Notes under the pieces: model-generated
What the model was told of the DNA's origin: nothing
What the model saw: the letters and a program-made list of their open reading frames with translations, nothing else
Database searches by the model: none
Shown: positions 48,993 through 61,957 of the stretch, piece by piece
Layout of the letters: each line of letters begins with the position of its first letter
Numbering within the stretch: position 1 is the first letter of the stretch
NCBI GenBank assembly: GCA_034620365.1
Contig: JAQGEQ010000258.1
Span: forward strand, 310,001-374,000
Length of the DNA: 64,000 nucleotides
Reading direction: 5' to 3'
From: Pegea sp. RAD2-039
Lineage: Eukaryota > Chordata > Thaliacea > Salpida > Salpidae
Program-made: the position numbers and the translations under genes

Positions 48993-51900
48993 ATAAAAGA
49001 TCAAAATTGTTTAACAGATTTTGAAATTTGGTAATCTCTGCAAAAATTATATTAATTTTTGTTGATAATTTACATTTTTTTAATGATCAGAATAAAAATA
49101 AGATAACTATTTGTTTTTTATGGTTAAAATATAATCTTTTTTATAAAAAAATAAATAAATTCACAACCGAGTAGATATTGATTTGTAAATTATAAACCCA
49201 AAAACCTCTAAAAGATTATAGAATATAATTTGATGATTATAATTTTTTTCTTTATTGTAAAAGAGGCTATTAAAAATTATCAGAAAATATTTTGCAATAA
49301 TTGTTGCAGTGTAAAAATATTTTTTTGTTTAAAATATTTTTTAATGCACTAGAAATATCTACTTAAAGTTTGTTGTTTATGCAACAGTTTGGTATTAGTT
49401 ACGAATTCAGATAAGATCCCTTTACAAATATTCTAATGATGTTAAGTAAAATATTGACCAGCAAAAAATATTTTTGATAACCTTCTAAATTGTAAAAAAG
49501 AGAAAGTATGGCTTTCATTGGCTTTAATTAAGTAAAATTATTTTGTTGGTTTACTGCCGTGAAACCTAAATCCTATTAACTTTTTGGTCAGCATTATTCT
49601 AAGCTCACTTATTATTATTAAAAAGTACAAAGTAGTATTAATTATTAAAAAAATAAACTATTAAATAAAAACTATTTACAGTTTATGCTTTTGCTAACAA
49701 AACTACTTTTATAGGTTTGCTAAATGTTGCTATACTGCTCAGATATTTGTGATTTGCTAGCAAGCTTTTGACTTTTATAAGAAAACACTTGAGATTTGAT
49801 ACTCATTTAATTATATAGTTTAATTATATAATATTTTTATAAAAAGAATTGTAAAATTTTTTGAATATAAGGTGCTTTTGTAGATAGTCATTTTCAATCA
49901 ACTGTTTGATTAAAATTTAATATAAGCTAGTGTAGAAAGACAAAAATTTAATAAAGAATAAGAAAGATTGGTAACAATTTTATTGATATAATCAAACAAC
50001 TTAGATGCTAATTCTTAGATGCTAGTTGATGAAAATATTCCTTTTTTATTTTATTAACTTTATTCAATTAAATGTTCTGTTAAATTTAAGTCTGTTTAAC
50101 TGAAGACAAAACATTAAAATAAAATGATAATGACTCTAATTGCAGAAGAATATCTAATTTTTTAGATTTTGAAAAAGAAGAAAAAAATAAATGACTAATG
50201 ATAGGTTTTTAATTAAATAAATTGACTTTTTAGAAGCTAGTCAAACGTATAAGTAAGTCTAATTAACCTGAATTCATTAAATGATTTTGGCTCATAATTT
50301 TAGATTTTCTCAATTTATGCTTTCTCTCATTTAATAAAAAGCATTTCAAAAAGCTGAATGAAGGTTAAAAAAGCTTTTAAGATTCCGTGTATGCTTTCAG
50401 ATAATTACTTCTTTTATTAAAATGAAATGAATAAGATATAAAGCAAAAGCAAAAACAAAAACTTTTTAGTTTGTATATGTTTACAAACAAGAGTTGAAAT
50501 TATTTATAAATAACATTTACATTTGTAAAGAAGAAACCACTGTTTCTTATTTTATTACATTCCTTTAATTTTCTATTAGAAAAAATTACTTCAAATATAA
50601 GTTTAAGTAAAGAATTTTAAATGATGAGTTTTCTGAAGCAATTTATCAAACTAAAAGATTACAAATTTTAGATTAGATTAGAACACTTCTTTTAAAGTGG
50701 TCTTTTTAGACATTCTTTATAGCGTTTGTTGTAATAATAATAAATACAACTTATTGAGCCTATGATAAAGTATATCTGTCTATGTGTTCACAATTTGGTT
50801 TTTACCAAAGATACAACGTTTCAGTTCATATCACGCTTTACCCTAATTGCTACTTTAATCGTTTTATTTTATTATTAGAAGCTTTCAACTTTTTTGGCTT
50901 GTTGGTAAAAACCCAGCTATGAATCGGCTATACAAAAGTATCAACAGTAAAACTGAAAATTAATTAGATAAAAGACAAACTGAAACCAGATTACATGAAA
51001 ACTAAATGAAAGAAATTAAATTTGAGTATCCAAATGACTATTTTTGACCTGTTTTATAATAGAGCTACTTTGGTTAACTCAAATTGGAATCATTTGACGA
51101 TAAGCTAGAAACTTTAAATATTGCAATTCCATATCAAAGGTAAACTTATGAAAGATTGTGTTTTGGATTTATCAAAGTAACAACATTTAAGCTTAGAATA
51201 GTTAGCTTACTTTAGGTAATTTGACAGGCAATGAGAAAAGTTTGGACTTCAAAAGAAATAAGTTTATCCAAACAAGCTAAGACAAAAACAACATTTAACT
51301 AAGTTAAATTAAGTTCAATAAAATGAATTTAAGATTTGGCAAAACAAATATTTGTTAATACCGAATATACAGTAATAAAAAACGTTTAATCAAATTTGAC
51401 TTTTCATGCTTTTCATTTAAACTATTCAATTTATTTAATGCTTTAATAACTTTGAAGAAAACTCAAATATTTAGTTGTTCAAAATTTTTGAATTACAAAT
51501 ACTACCTTACATCCTGATTCTAATGCAGTACAATTGGCCAATAATCTTAACTGGCTGATAAACTATAATAATCTTTAATGAATTATAATCAATAATTTTG
51601 AAGCTGAGAAGCAACAAATACTGTTTACTATTGAATAAAAAAAGCAATATTTGAAAATGATATTTTAAACTTTATATCAAACTCGTATGTAAACATTATA
51701 TTAACTAATAACTGCAAAGTGACTATTAATTTATACTCACTTTCTTCATTTTTTGTTATGCAATTTATTTGCTCTTAAAACTCGAATAAATAAAAAAGAA
51801 ACTTTATTAGATATCTGAGCAAATAATATAACAAAATAAAACGAATAACTAAACAGTTGTTAAGCTAAAAATATTTCATTTTAAAAGAAGAATGAAACAA

Positions 51901-53327
51901 AAATAATTGATAAAAGTTGATCTTGAAAATAGAAGCAATCACCACTAAGATTAATTTTTCTGGATAAACATATTAGTTCAATTAATTACGTGAAGTTGAA
52001 ATTTGATTTGTTATTTAATCAAGTTAAAAATAAGATCAGAGAAATTGTAAATCTGAAGCATCAGTAATATCCAAATCATCTTTTTAATAAAAAAATGTTT
52101 TTCAATTCTTTCTACTGCATGATTTTTGTCATATGATTTTTTTTTAATGTTTGAAATTATTCTAATTTGAGGTTGACACTGTTTGCAGTAAACTCCAAAA
52201 TATTCGAAATTTTTAAATTAAATCTGAGTTTCTAAAAATGTTTCCAAACACATAATAAAAATACTTTATAGAAAAAATTTAAACGATAATCGAACATAAA
52301 TTAAATAATTATATTTATGCAAATATCATGCTTAAATCGTTTGAGACTTTTTTTAATTTTCATAATAAGCGTTTAAGGGTAGATTAAAAAGTTGATTTTT
52401 TTATATTCTAATTCAATAGGTTTCTTAGTTCACTTGATCCTTTTCGCTTATCAGCTATGCAAACATTTGAGTGAAAGAAAAACTTTATTTTTATGCCTAC
52501 CAGTTCACAGAAACTTGTTTTTCAAATTCAGAAAAAAAAACTGTAAAATACCAAAATCATTTTTACTGTTACTTAAGATTTTATCTATATGAGAAAAATG
52601 CTTTTATATCAGTTCATTTGTAGCTGAGTAAATTATTTGGTATAAATCCATATATTTTAGTAAATTTTATTCCACTTATCAACCGTTTATTAACAACTTT
52701 TTATCTTTAAAATAACATAAATAATATTTCAAAATATTTCGTTTTTCAATATATATTTTTTTTTTAAAAGTATTTTTACAATATTTATGTTAGTGATTAT
52801 AGTTTTCTTTAAAAATAGCTCTCAGCTTTATTGTTTGATAATAAATTGAAAGAGTTTTTACTATTTTTTTTCTGCTGACTGAAAAATAATTGAAATATTA
52901 TTTCTGACAAACGATAATGAATTATTAACATGTTTATAATGTGTAGATATGATTTGTTCATACCTCGAAATAAATCATCATATCATCCACATTTGGACTC
53001 ACTTTATATTTATAATTCTTTAATTCTATAAGTCAATTTTTCCACTTAAATTAATAAAAAAAACTTTAAAGTAAAGTTATGGTTAAATGTTCTATGTTTG
53101 ACTCTGAAATAAAAAAACATTTTTAGTTTTCAATGTTTCCACAAATTTTATAGTAATTTGGGATGCTTTTTTTTGTAATGATTTATTCTGAATCGAAAAA
53201 AATAGTTTGTATCTAAAGATATGTTTATAAATGTACATACATTATACAGGCTTTCAGATCACTAGCTACCCAAATACTACTTTTATACTTTAAGTTCTCT
53301 TCAGTCCATTTGCGTTATGTTTCCTTT
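48993..53327. other. Gene-poor interval
   Basis: Very A+T-rich; no exon, repeat or RNA gene supported. A 66-codon frame at 52392-52592 (+) is judged chance. Confidence 0.5.
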
Positions 53328-53386
53328 AAGAGCTGTCGATTTTTGTCATCTGCAGCCATGCGTTAAATAAATAAATAGATAAATAG
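53328..53386 (+). repeat. Shared repeat tail, copy 2
   Basis: GAGCTGTCGATTTTTGTCAT, CTGCAGCCATGCGTTAAATA and a terminal ATAAATAGATAAATAG. It matches 34083-34134 through GCTGT, TTGTCAT and CAGCCATGyGTT, and ends in a short simple repeat as LINE/SINE 3' ends do. The sequence 53240-53327 may be more of the same element, but I could not match it elsewhere. Confidence 0.45.
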
Positions 53387-54017
53387 AAGTTTTTTTTAAA
53401 TATTCTAACTTTAATTATAATTATACTAGAGACTAAAAAGAAAGTGGTTTTGACCGACTTGTTGCTAATGGTTAAATTGTATCTAAAAGTATAAACTATA
53501 AAATCAATTTTGTAAGAAATGTTTATGAAGTAAATGAATTATAGTCGGTCTAGAATTCGAGTTAAGAATGACGAGATTATATTTGTAGTAAAATAATTTA
53601 CAATTAGTTTAAGAAAGGTTTTATGTTAAAGGTATTCATGATCTGTTTAATGTGAATAAGCATTAGGAGCTAACATATATTTGGAAGTATTTCAAACTAG
53701 AAATATTTTGTGATTAAAATGTTTGCTAACACAGGTGCCAGTGATGAAGATTTAATTCAAAATGTCATTATATTAATAGAAAACCTGCTAATAGTCATTT
53801 ATTGCGGTTGCCAAAGGATTAAATAAATATAATCAACTCTGATTTCTTGAAATAATATAAGGTTCAAACAAAGGTGTTTTCAACTGTTTGTATAAAGGTA
53901 ATCTGAAGTACAATATTGACAGAATAAATTTAAATCATAATAATGGTAGACAGCTCTGTAATTGTGTAAACAAAAAAAATTGAATTTAAAAAGCAAAATT
54001 TCAACACGAATTTCTGT

Positions 54018-54023
54018 TTTATT
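54018..54023 (-). promoter_or_regulatory. Poly-A signal AATAAA
   Basis: Minus-strand AATAAA about 76 bases beyond the stop codon at 54099. Confidence 0.45.
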
Positions 54024-54098
54024 AGTTACTAACTCAATCATTCACAAATGTTAAGTCTTTCAAAGTGAAAGGAAAATGATTGATAACTAGTAAAAAAC

Positions 54099-54741
54099 CT
54101 ATTTATGTCCAACCACATAAGATTTTCCTTTCGTAATATCTCCATACTTAACGTAATCACCGACGAAAGGCCAAACATTCAGGTCATTATCATATCCAAA
54201 ATTTCTAACTTTATCAGCTGTGCTCTTATCAAATATTGCAGAAGTTTTAGAACTCATTTTCTTTTCACTTTCTGCATAATATAAAACTTGTTTCTCACTT
54301 CCAGGCCAAAAAGCATTTTCTTTTGCATAAATATTTGCTTTCTTCTTATGCAAATTATTTCTGTAAAGCATAAAAAATTATCACAAATTATTTCATTCAT
54401 TTTGAAAATATATATTTTTAACATTATAAATTATGATGATTAATAGCTGTTATCAAAATCTAATTGAGAACTAATGATAATACCAACTTTGAAAATTTTT
54501 CGTAATCCTCTAATGAAAGCCAGCAATTAACTTTTCTTCGAATCTGAGCTGTGCCAGTTGATAACTTCATTTCTTCTCTGAGTAACAAAATTACATCAAA
54601 AAGATTGCTAATTATGATTAATGGTCTAAACTAATAAATAATTGCCAAAAAATAATTTAATTGATGCAAAGCTTACTGTAGAGCTGCAGTTTCAGCTTCA
54701 AAAGGAAAATTGTTTGAATATTTCGAACGTAATTCCTCTTT
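54099..54741 (-). CDS. 3' exons of an unrecognised gene (at least 138 residues)
   Basis: Three minus-strand exons, 54741-54677, 54577-54488 and 54360-54099, share GT/AG borders and matching phases (2, 2) and end in a stop. The product starts KEELRSKYSNNFPFEAETAA, continues STGTAQIRRKVNCWLSLEDY and AKENAFWPGSEKQVLYYAES, and ends DITKGKSYVVGHK. It is charged and rich in aromatics, with no membrane segment or known domain that I can name. The first exon has no ATG and begins in phase 0 after an acceptor, so at least one 5' exon is missing. It could be the 3' part of the next gene: that protein's last exon ends in QEQRRQRLIY, and RRQR followed by KEELR would read naturally, but no GT donor is present before its stop. 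The ciliary gene nearby makes a cytoskeletal role conceivable, no more. Confidence 0.7.
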
Positions 54742-55449
54742 CTGATAAATTTAGATTGTTAATACATTAACACACATTTTAAGATTTGATAATTTCTTAT
54801 TTAACACTAAATTTAATCACTTTTTTCAAAATTAAACTCTCTTAAAGTGCATTGATTTAGATAAGGTTAATATAGTATAGTTGCAAAAATATAAATGTTC
54901 AAAGTATTTTTAGTTTAAACATTAATAATAAAAACCATTATTATCTTAAAGTAATCATGATTAAAATGTTAGATCCAAACACATTTGAATATTCTTAAAT
55001 TAAACAAACTTACACCTCTTTAAAAATCTAAATTTTACAGACTGAATATTAGTTTTTTGAAGCAAATTTTATTAACTTTATTTCTCCTAATATATTTAGA
55101 AGAATTTTGATGCAATAATTTAAGCATATTTTAAAATAAATCTTAATATTTCAAACAATCTTTTTTGATTAATTACTTTTTAAATGCAGCTAAGATTATC
55201 CTTATTGGCTTTCTCTATTGGAAACATTTATCTCATAAAAAACTTTTCAAAAAGAAATTAAATTAGTAAATCATTACAACGAACTTTACTAAATTTGAAG
55301 GTAATATTTTGTCCTTAATCAACCTTTTCAATATAGTAAACAATATCAGAGCTTTATATATATCAATTTCATAAACATTAAACAACTTTCTTACCAACTT
55401 CTTTTGTAGCATCAACAATTTATAAAAAAAAGACATACAATATTTCAAT

Positions 55450-55455
55450 TTTATT
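55450..55455 (-). promoter_or_regulatory. Poly-A signal AATAAA
   Basis: Minus-strand AATAAA about 30 bases past the stop at 55486. It favours the 386-residue gene ending there and being separate from the exons at 54099-54741. Confidence 0.45.
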
Positions 55456-55485
55456 TCAAAATTTGTCGACATCATTAAAACTCTT

Positions 55486-58400
55486 TCAATAAATCAATCG
55501 CTGTCTTCGTTGTTCTTGGTTTTGTTCTCGATTAATTTCTAACTTGGTTCTATTCTTTAAACTTTTCATTTCATTTCGTCTACTCTGACTGCTAAGTATT
55601 TGCATAGAAACAAAATAATGTGAGTTTCATTGACTTTTGTTAAAAATTAATTTAAATTTTTCTACACTCATGAAACTTAATTTAAAAATCGCAAAATACT
55701 TCCACAAATTATTTACCATCGTTACATAAGCTTGCAGAAAAGATTATTTCAAAAAAAAAGTAAATGACATATTTGAACAGACAAACAATTTTCAGGTGAA
55801 TGAATATAAATACCTTTTCTCGCTTAAGCTTCTAAAATGTTTCAAAATGCTTTCACTATAAAACAACTGCTGTGAGTGATTGTGGTTATTTCATTTTTAA
55901 ATCTTATCACAAACCTGACAACTAGCAAAGCACTTCGGTGTTTTACTTTTTCATGAGATACTTCTTTACTTAGAAAAGAATTCTGATTTACATGTCTCGT
56001 CTTAAAAATAAACAAAAAAAGATTTATTAAACAATCAAGTCTATCTCATATATTACATAAATTATTATCCAAAACTTGATCTTATACATTACTGCTCTCT
56101 TACATTTTCAATAATGTAATATAGATAACAAACCCCAGTAAAAAAGATTAACAATAATTGAAGCATTTTTGCTATCTGCAAACTTACTGCTGGTCTGTTT
56201 TTAGTACATGGCAAAATTATATACTGAAGTAGAAAACAAATAAATTATAGGTTTACAAGTATTTCCAAATCATAATACAGCTAAAACACTTGAACTCAAC
56301 TTTTTATTTTTATTCAGATTTTTAAAATCGTGTTTAAGAATAATTTAAAAAAGTTTTTTATGTTTACTAACTATCTGCTTTTTTTAGTCTACTACTGAAT
56401 AAAACAAATTTTCTCAAACTTGAAACAACTTTAAGATAAAAGAATGAATTCAATTCAAAATCCTACTTTACACTTTTCATATTGTTTCAAACATTTAAAA
56501 TCATACATTAGATACTATTACGTTATTTGACGTCAAATTGCTAGGTTCAAACTTCAACAAACAGATTTGTGTCTTGCTGTTAAACGTAAATTATTTAGAG
56601 TAGTCAGTATTCAAACATAAGTTGATTGTTGTGCTTAATTTAACGACTTTAACAATTTTGTCACATAAACACCTTGCGTTGCTAATAAACCAGATTAGAT
56701 TGGTTTTACTTACTGTTACTTTCTTCTCTTTCATTACATCATCTTTAGGGACAAATGACATAAAACTTTTGTAGTTAATTAAGTTGTTTGGAACTGTTAA
56801 CTTATTTTTTGGAGAACTGAGACTAAACGACTCCGAGAACGCTTTTGGCAAAGTTCTTTCTCTGTCACCGATTCCTAAACCTTCTGACCTTATAAGTGTT
56901 TGTTTAGAACCTATAAATCTAATACAGCAAAAAAATAGGTCATAAAATAATGAATATATTCAAAAAGATACTTTGACAAGTTTAATTTTATCATTAACTT
57001 ATCATTACAATATAAAAATATTATTTTCATTCGTACAATAATAATAAATGAAGAATTATTTTTAAATTATTAAGAGTTATGTAAGTTTAAGTGATCCAGT
57101 AAAAAAAATTTAGATGATTAATAAAAATTTTACGAAATGATGAAAATTATCAGTGAAATATTTACTGAAAACTTCTTCAAACAAATGATGAAATAAATGC
57201 TGTTCTTACAGTAATTAGTTAATCTAGTTAGTAGAATTTAAAGAAAAAACCTTTCAGTAGATTTAAAGCTTTTATTTGGTATTTGTAGATGCTCAGCACT
57301 TTTAATCATCCGATCTTTTGTTTGAGGCTAAAACAAAATTAATTATAAAAATATTAGCCAGGAAAAGCAATCACTTAAAATAATTAAAGTATAAATTAAC
57401 ATAAATTAAGGTAATTTGAAGAACTCACAGATATCAAAAGATTTGAAGTTTTTTTATCCGTAGTTTTTTTGGGTGTTTTCACTTCTTTAATTTCACTAAT
57501 TTCTACTTTCTCCGTAAGATGTAAAAATTTCTTTTTTTGAAATTGTTTTTTCTGATTGAAAAAAATATCAATTAAAATTGAAAAAAGTATTTTTTCGTCG
57601 TGATTTTTTCAGTTTTTCAACTTTTGGACTGACCACTAATTTAATTAAGATAAAATCTAAATTAATCTAACTAACAGTAAGTTTGTTTTTGGAAATAAAT
57701 CTAGCTTTGTCTTGTATCAGTCACATATAGCACTATTTATTTACATAAGCTTATTATTTTGCAATTAAGGTTTTTTCAAGGGTTTTAACAGAATTACTTT
57801 TTGAACAAGTAAATTTATTTTTTAATGGAAAGCAACATTATATTTGATAAAATAAAATTTGGAAAACTTTTAAACTAAATTTGCTTCTGAACTCTTGTTA
57901 ACGAGAACTTATTTAAGTTCTAACAAAAAAAATCATTGTGTAAAATGCAAAGTACTGTACATAAAATAAATTGTAATTATTTGTAAATTTTCAAATATAT
58001 GATTACAAAATATAAATTATCTCTTGTTTTATGATCTGATATTTATATTCCTATATTTAGATAAAATAGCTCATTAATAAACAATAATTGTAAAACTAAT
58101 TAAATTATTTCCTATAGTTTGATTAAGTTAGATAAGTATTGAAGGTTAAAACATTGGATTAAAATTCATATCATTAAAGCTGTTGATAAGGTTACAATCT
58201 GTACCACTCACCTTAACAAAATTACAAGTTCAAAAGTAAGAATTGATTATGTAAATATGATTTAAGATATTTTATGAATTTAATCATCTCATTTAAACAT
58301 TTTGTAGAAATTTATTTTCAAATTATCTATAACCTATATCAGACTGGCGTTTTGTAATTATTTTTAAAACAATTTTATTAATTTTAAAGTTATATTTTGT

Positions 58401-59466
58401 ATATTTTATCACCTTTAAAACTTGTTGATGTTTAAAATTTTAGTAACTAAGTTAATAATAGAATACTTTTAATCAACTAGATTCGAGAAAGCAATTTCTC
58501 TATATCTTATTATAACTTTAAACTTTCAACCTTGAAAAAGAATTTAATTTTACAAAAAATGTTTGAGTAGAATTAGAAAAAGTAAAAGAATTTAATAAAG
58601 TAGTAAATTTGACAGAATATTTATTCTATAAAATTAGAATTGTATAATTACTTTAGTCGAGTTACAATTAAGCACTAACATAATATTTTTATTAACAAAA
58701 AAATTAGCAGCAAGGCATCAATCTGACACCTGCAAATAAAGTTTAAAATGCATAGGCCGCAGTTTTAATTCATTTTTAAATATATGCTCACATGTCAACT
58801 TATACAAAAATCTAACATTATAAGCAGATCAGGTTATTCTTTTAAGTAAAGTTTTATCTGCTTTAAAATTTAGAAACATCAAAGTATTGGAGATTATGTT
58901 TTAAGACTCATAAAAAATAATAAATAGTTGAAATACTTTAAAAAGTTAGATCTTAAAACAACAATTATGAAACAAATTACCTTCTGCTGATAATGTAGTT
59001 GATTCATCACTCTATATTCTAATATACTCTTATCAGGTTTCTTTTTTAGCCATGGTAACAATAAAGATGCATTTTTCATATCTTTACGCAGCTTCATTCT
59101 ATCTGTAATCCAATTGCTGTGTTTTTGTGCTTCTTTTTCTTGATGTATATCATCTAGTTGAATTTCTTCTCTAGTTTTAGGTATATGAGCATAGTAATAA
59201 GGATAGCTTGTATCATCATCAAGTAGTGTTTTATTTAATCCAAAGTCTTTCTGTGTGGAGTCAAATGTAATAAATCTTCTAGAAGATTTGTAAGAATTTG
59301 ATGACCCATAAAGCACTCGTCTTTGGTGACTTGCATTTAAATCTCTTTTTTTGCATCGCTGTAATTGTAATTCAACTTTTTTCGAATTAAAGTTAGTTGG
59401 TTCCAATAAATTTTCATCAACTTCAACAACATCTGCTTGAAAAGATGATCTCTCAATTGTTGCCAT
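55486..59466 (-). CDS. Unrecognised basic 386-residue protein (8 exons), possibly cytoskeletal or ciliary
   Basis: Minus-strand exons: 59466-58981 (ATG), 57551-57429, 57327-57251, 56918-56714, 56223-56188 (36 bases), 56000-55915, 55855-55814, 55591-55486 (stop). Phases 0, 0, 2, 0, 0, 2, 2 agree at every junction. The first exon encodes 162 residues with SYPYYYAHIPKTREEIQLDD and KHSNWITDRMKLRKDMKNAS. Later exons are Lys/Arg/Ser/Thr-rich (KKKFLHLTEKVEISEIKEVK, TLPKAFSESFSLSSPKNKL), and the C-terminus is a charged, probably helical QEQRRQR stretch. There is no signal peptide, membrane helix or enzyme motif. I recognise no family. Composition, the Tyr/Trp-containing N-terminal motifs and the position 600 bases downstream of CIMIP1 on the same strand are compatible with a microtubule- or axoneme-associated protein, which is inference only. 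A 190-codon open frame at 58894-59466 overstates exon 1 by reading into intron 1. Confidence 0.75.
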
Positions 59467-60069
59467 AATTTCGATAATAATTTATGAGTTATTATAAGTT
59501 AAACATTGTAAAAAATAAAAAAAATTGACATGTTAAACAATTTTAACAGAATAAAAAACTTATTGTGCTTTTCTTATAGCGAAACCTGAAATGGATTTAT
59601 TAATTTGTGATTATACAATATTATTATTTATAATTCAAATTTATAAATTTTTGAGAAAAATTAATACTAATATAAGAATACATAATTTGTGTGTGAAAAA
59701 GCTTACTTTACGAGTGACATCTAGTGGTAAGTTACAAACTAAGAGTTATACGATTGACTAAAAAGAAACTTTGTGCTTGCTTTTTTACTATCTTAAAATA
59801 TAGTGCGCATAAAAAAATCAAATTAGAAATGATTACAGCATGAAGTATACTTTATAAAAAGCAGTGAAGCCAATTTCAACTAATTCTTTTTATTTATTTA
59901 GCTCCTTATCTGTACGTATGGCTTTAAAAAACATAAATTTGTGTGAACAGATAACTAAAAAAGAATCTACATTGGCGAGTGTAAAAAGATTAGGTAAAAG
60001 CAGTGTATATGATAAAAGGTGCAATAATTCTGGTAAAGGTTACAAAAAATAAAGTGAAAAATGAAGTCA

Positions 60070-60474
60070 TTATACAGCTTCTGCTGGCCAACCAAGTTGC
60101 TTGTACAAGGAGCCATTTGCTCTACAATATCTTCCATATATTTCTAGATTGTATTCTTTCTGTGATGATCTCCACCCTATCTTACCACTCGTAGTAGCGG
60201 GGTACTTTGGTGATTTTCCCGATTTTACATAAGCTTCAATAGGAGTACAAGGAGAATGTCTCAATTCTTTTGGTAGTTCAAGTTTTTCACCCTTTTTTGA
60301 AGCTTTTTCTCGTGATTTTATGAATTGGTTTTCAATGTTTTCAAAGTGCTCTGTTATAAAACCCCATTCACCGGGCCACTTTTGAGCAGCTTGCTTTTCA
60401 CTGCTTACATGACACTTCCATATTTCATCATGATGCACAAGGTTAACTCCTTTGAAAGTATTTTGTTTAGACAT
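60070..60474 (-). CDS. CIMIP1: Ciliary microtubule inner protein 1 (C20orf85/LLC1 homologue), intronless
   Basis: The 134-residue frame is close to the 137 residues of human C20orf85 and matches its known blocks along the whole length: VNLVHHDEIWKCHVSSEKQA (human NLVGQDEIWK), WPGEWGFITEHFE (WPQNWGF), KLELPKELRHSPCTPIEAYV (ELP...PVTPVEKY), TTSGKIGWRSSQKEYNLEIY (TTQGFIGWRS) and YGRYCRANGSLYKQLGWPAE (GRYA...LGWPPEA). Human CIMIP1 is a small protein bound inside doublet microtubules of motile cilia, where it helps to stabilise the lattice. There is no signal peptide or membrane segment. The start at 60474 gives MSKQNTFKG just before the conserved NLV..DEIW block. No intron is needed. It precedes, on the same strand, the 386-residue gene with a gap of about 600 bases. 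Confidence 0.95.
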   Translation of the reverse strand: MSKQNTFKGVNLVHHDEIWKCHVSSEKQAAQKWPGEWGFITEHFENIENQFIKSREKASKKGEKLELPKELRHSPCTPIEAYVKSGKSPKYPATTSGKIGWRSSQKEYNLEIYGRYCRANGSLYKQLGWPAEAV

Positions 60475-60954
60475 TACTATTTTAGAAATTAAAAGGTTAT
60501 ATGTGTAAAAAACAAACTGACAATAGCTGAAAAAAGTTGCTTTATTTTTGAAAAAAATGATTTCTTAAAAGATTTCTTTATTTTTTTAAAACAACTGAAA
60601 TATATTTTAATTAATTAATTTTTTAATTCTACTTTTACGTGGATTAAGCTTTATATTATAATTTACAACAATAAGCTTGGTATATAGGGTATTTGAACTT
60701 TTATTTCTCTAAATAAAGATAAACATACAGCTTATAATGAACATAATATAATCGTAGAAAAATAAAAGAAAAAATTTTAAATACAAAAAAGTTTAATATG
60801 AGTAATGTAAAAAAATCTGCAACCAGTCAAAGTATAATAGTTAAGGATCCAAAATTACAAAACAAATAAAAAGTTTCTTACTTCTATATATTATAATTTA
60901 TATTATTAAGCTTTCATACTTATATTACATTTTTATTTTATTAAACATTGTTAT

Positions 60955-61010
60955 AGGGGACTGCTTTGGCCGAGAACGGCCATGAGGGATTTGCTCTGAG
61001 TAACGATTTA
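60955..61010. repeat. GC-richer repeat fragment related to 22940-23110
   Basis: CTGCTTTGGCCGAGAACGGCCAT (about 60961-60983) resembles the left edge of the element at 22940-23110 and contains the interrupted palindrome GGCCGAGAACGGCC. It is followed by an A-rich run. I take it as a short remnant of the same dispersed family; a regulatory origin is the alternative. Confidence 0.35.
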
Positions 61011-61938
61011 AAACAAAAACAAAAAAAAAACACAGTGAAATGCAGAGCAAAGACAGTGAAAATGTATAAAAACGCCTTTAGGGTTTCTATTTTTTCTTCG
61101 TTAAACATTGTTAGCATACTGAATTTAAATAAAAAATACACTAATAAAATCATGATTTGCTAAAAGTTATAATTCTATAGAGAAAGTAATATAACAAATT
61201 AGATTTAATAAAAACCACTAAATAATATAATCAGTTAATAGTAAAAAAATTCTAAGTATATTAGATACTTTGGGAGTATGTTATTGAAAGAAAAAAAAAA
61301 GAGTAGATTTTTTGAAAAGTATAAACTGCAAGAGAAAGTACTTTTTATATGCTAGAACCAGACAAGTGCCCTTATTAGTGTTTAAACAAGTTTGTTATAT
61401 CTTGCTTAGTTTTATTGGCAGAGGAGTTTTATAGGTCAAAATGTAAAATGGTATCATTTAGATCTTATTATACTCTTATTTTCTTACCAATTTAAACCAG
61501 AGTAGCTAGTTTATATCAAGCTTTTATTTAAAGACAAGCCACTTTATACAATATTATATTAATGATAATATGGTATCTATGAACATTTTATAGAAAATTT
61601 AAGTTTCTTAAATATTAAAAATAATAATGAATATCTTAAGGATGTATAAAAATACAATAAAAAATAAAATTGATGTTATATGTATAATGTAAGAAACAAA
61701 TTTAAGTAAACCAAAAATAACTTTTAATTTTAAAATGCTCTGTATAAAAATTACAAAACTATAAAGCTAAAAATTTAATGCAGCAAATAATTGATATTTT
61801 TCATTCATTTTAAAATAAAAAAAGCTTTTAAAAAATAATAAACCGCTTAAACCAAAACAGTTTTTTGAATAAAATAATTAACAAATAATTAAACTTAAAA
61901 TACGAACAACCATATAAATAGTTTTGGCTAAGGCATTA

Positions 61939-61957
61939 GCTTGGTGGATCGCCAAGC
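61939..61957. other. Perfect hairpin GCTTGG / CCAAGC
   Basis: A 6-bp stem with a 7-base loop inside a short GC-richer patch (GGCTAAGGCATTAGCTTGG). It superficially recalls tRNA box A, but a box B at the right distance is lacking. Probably a fragment of a repeat. Confidence 0.25.
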
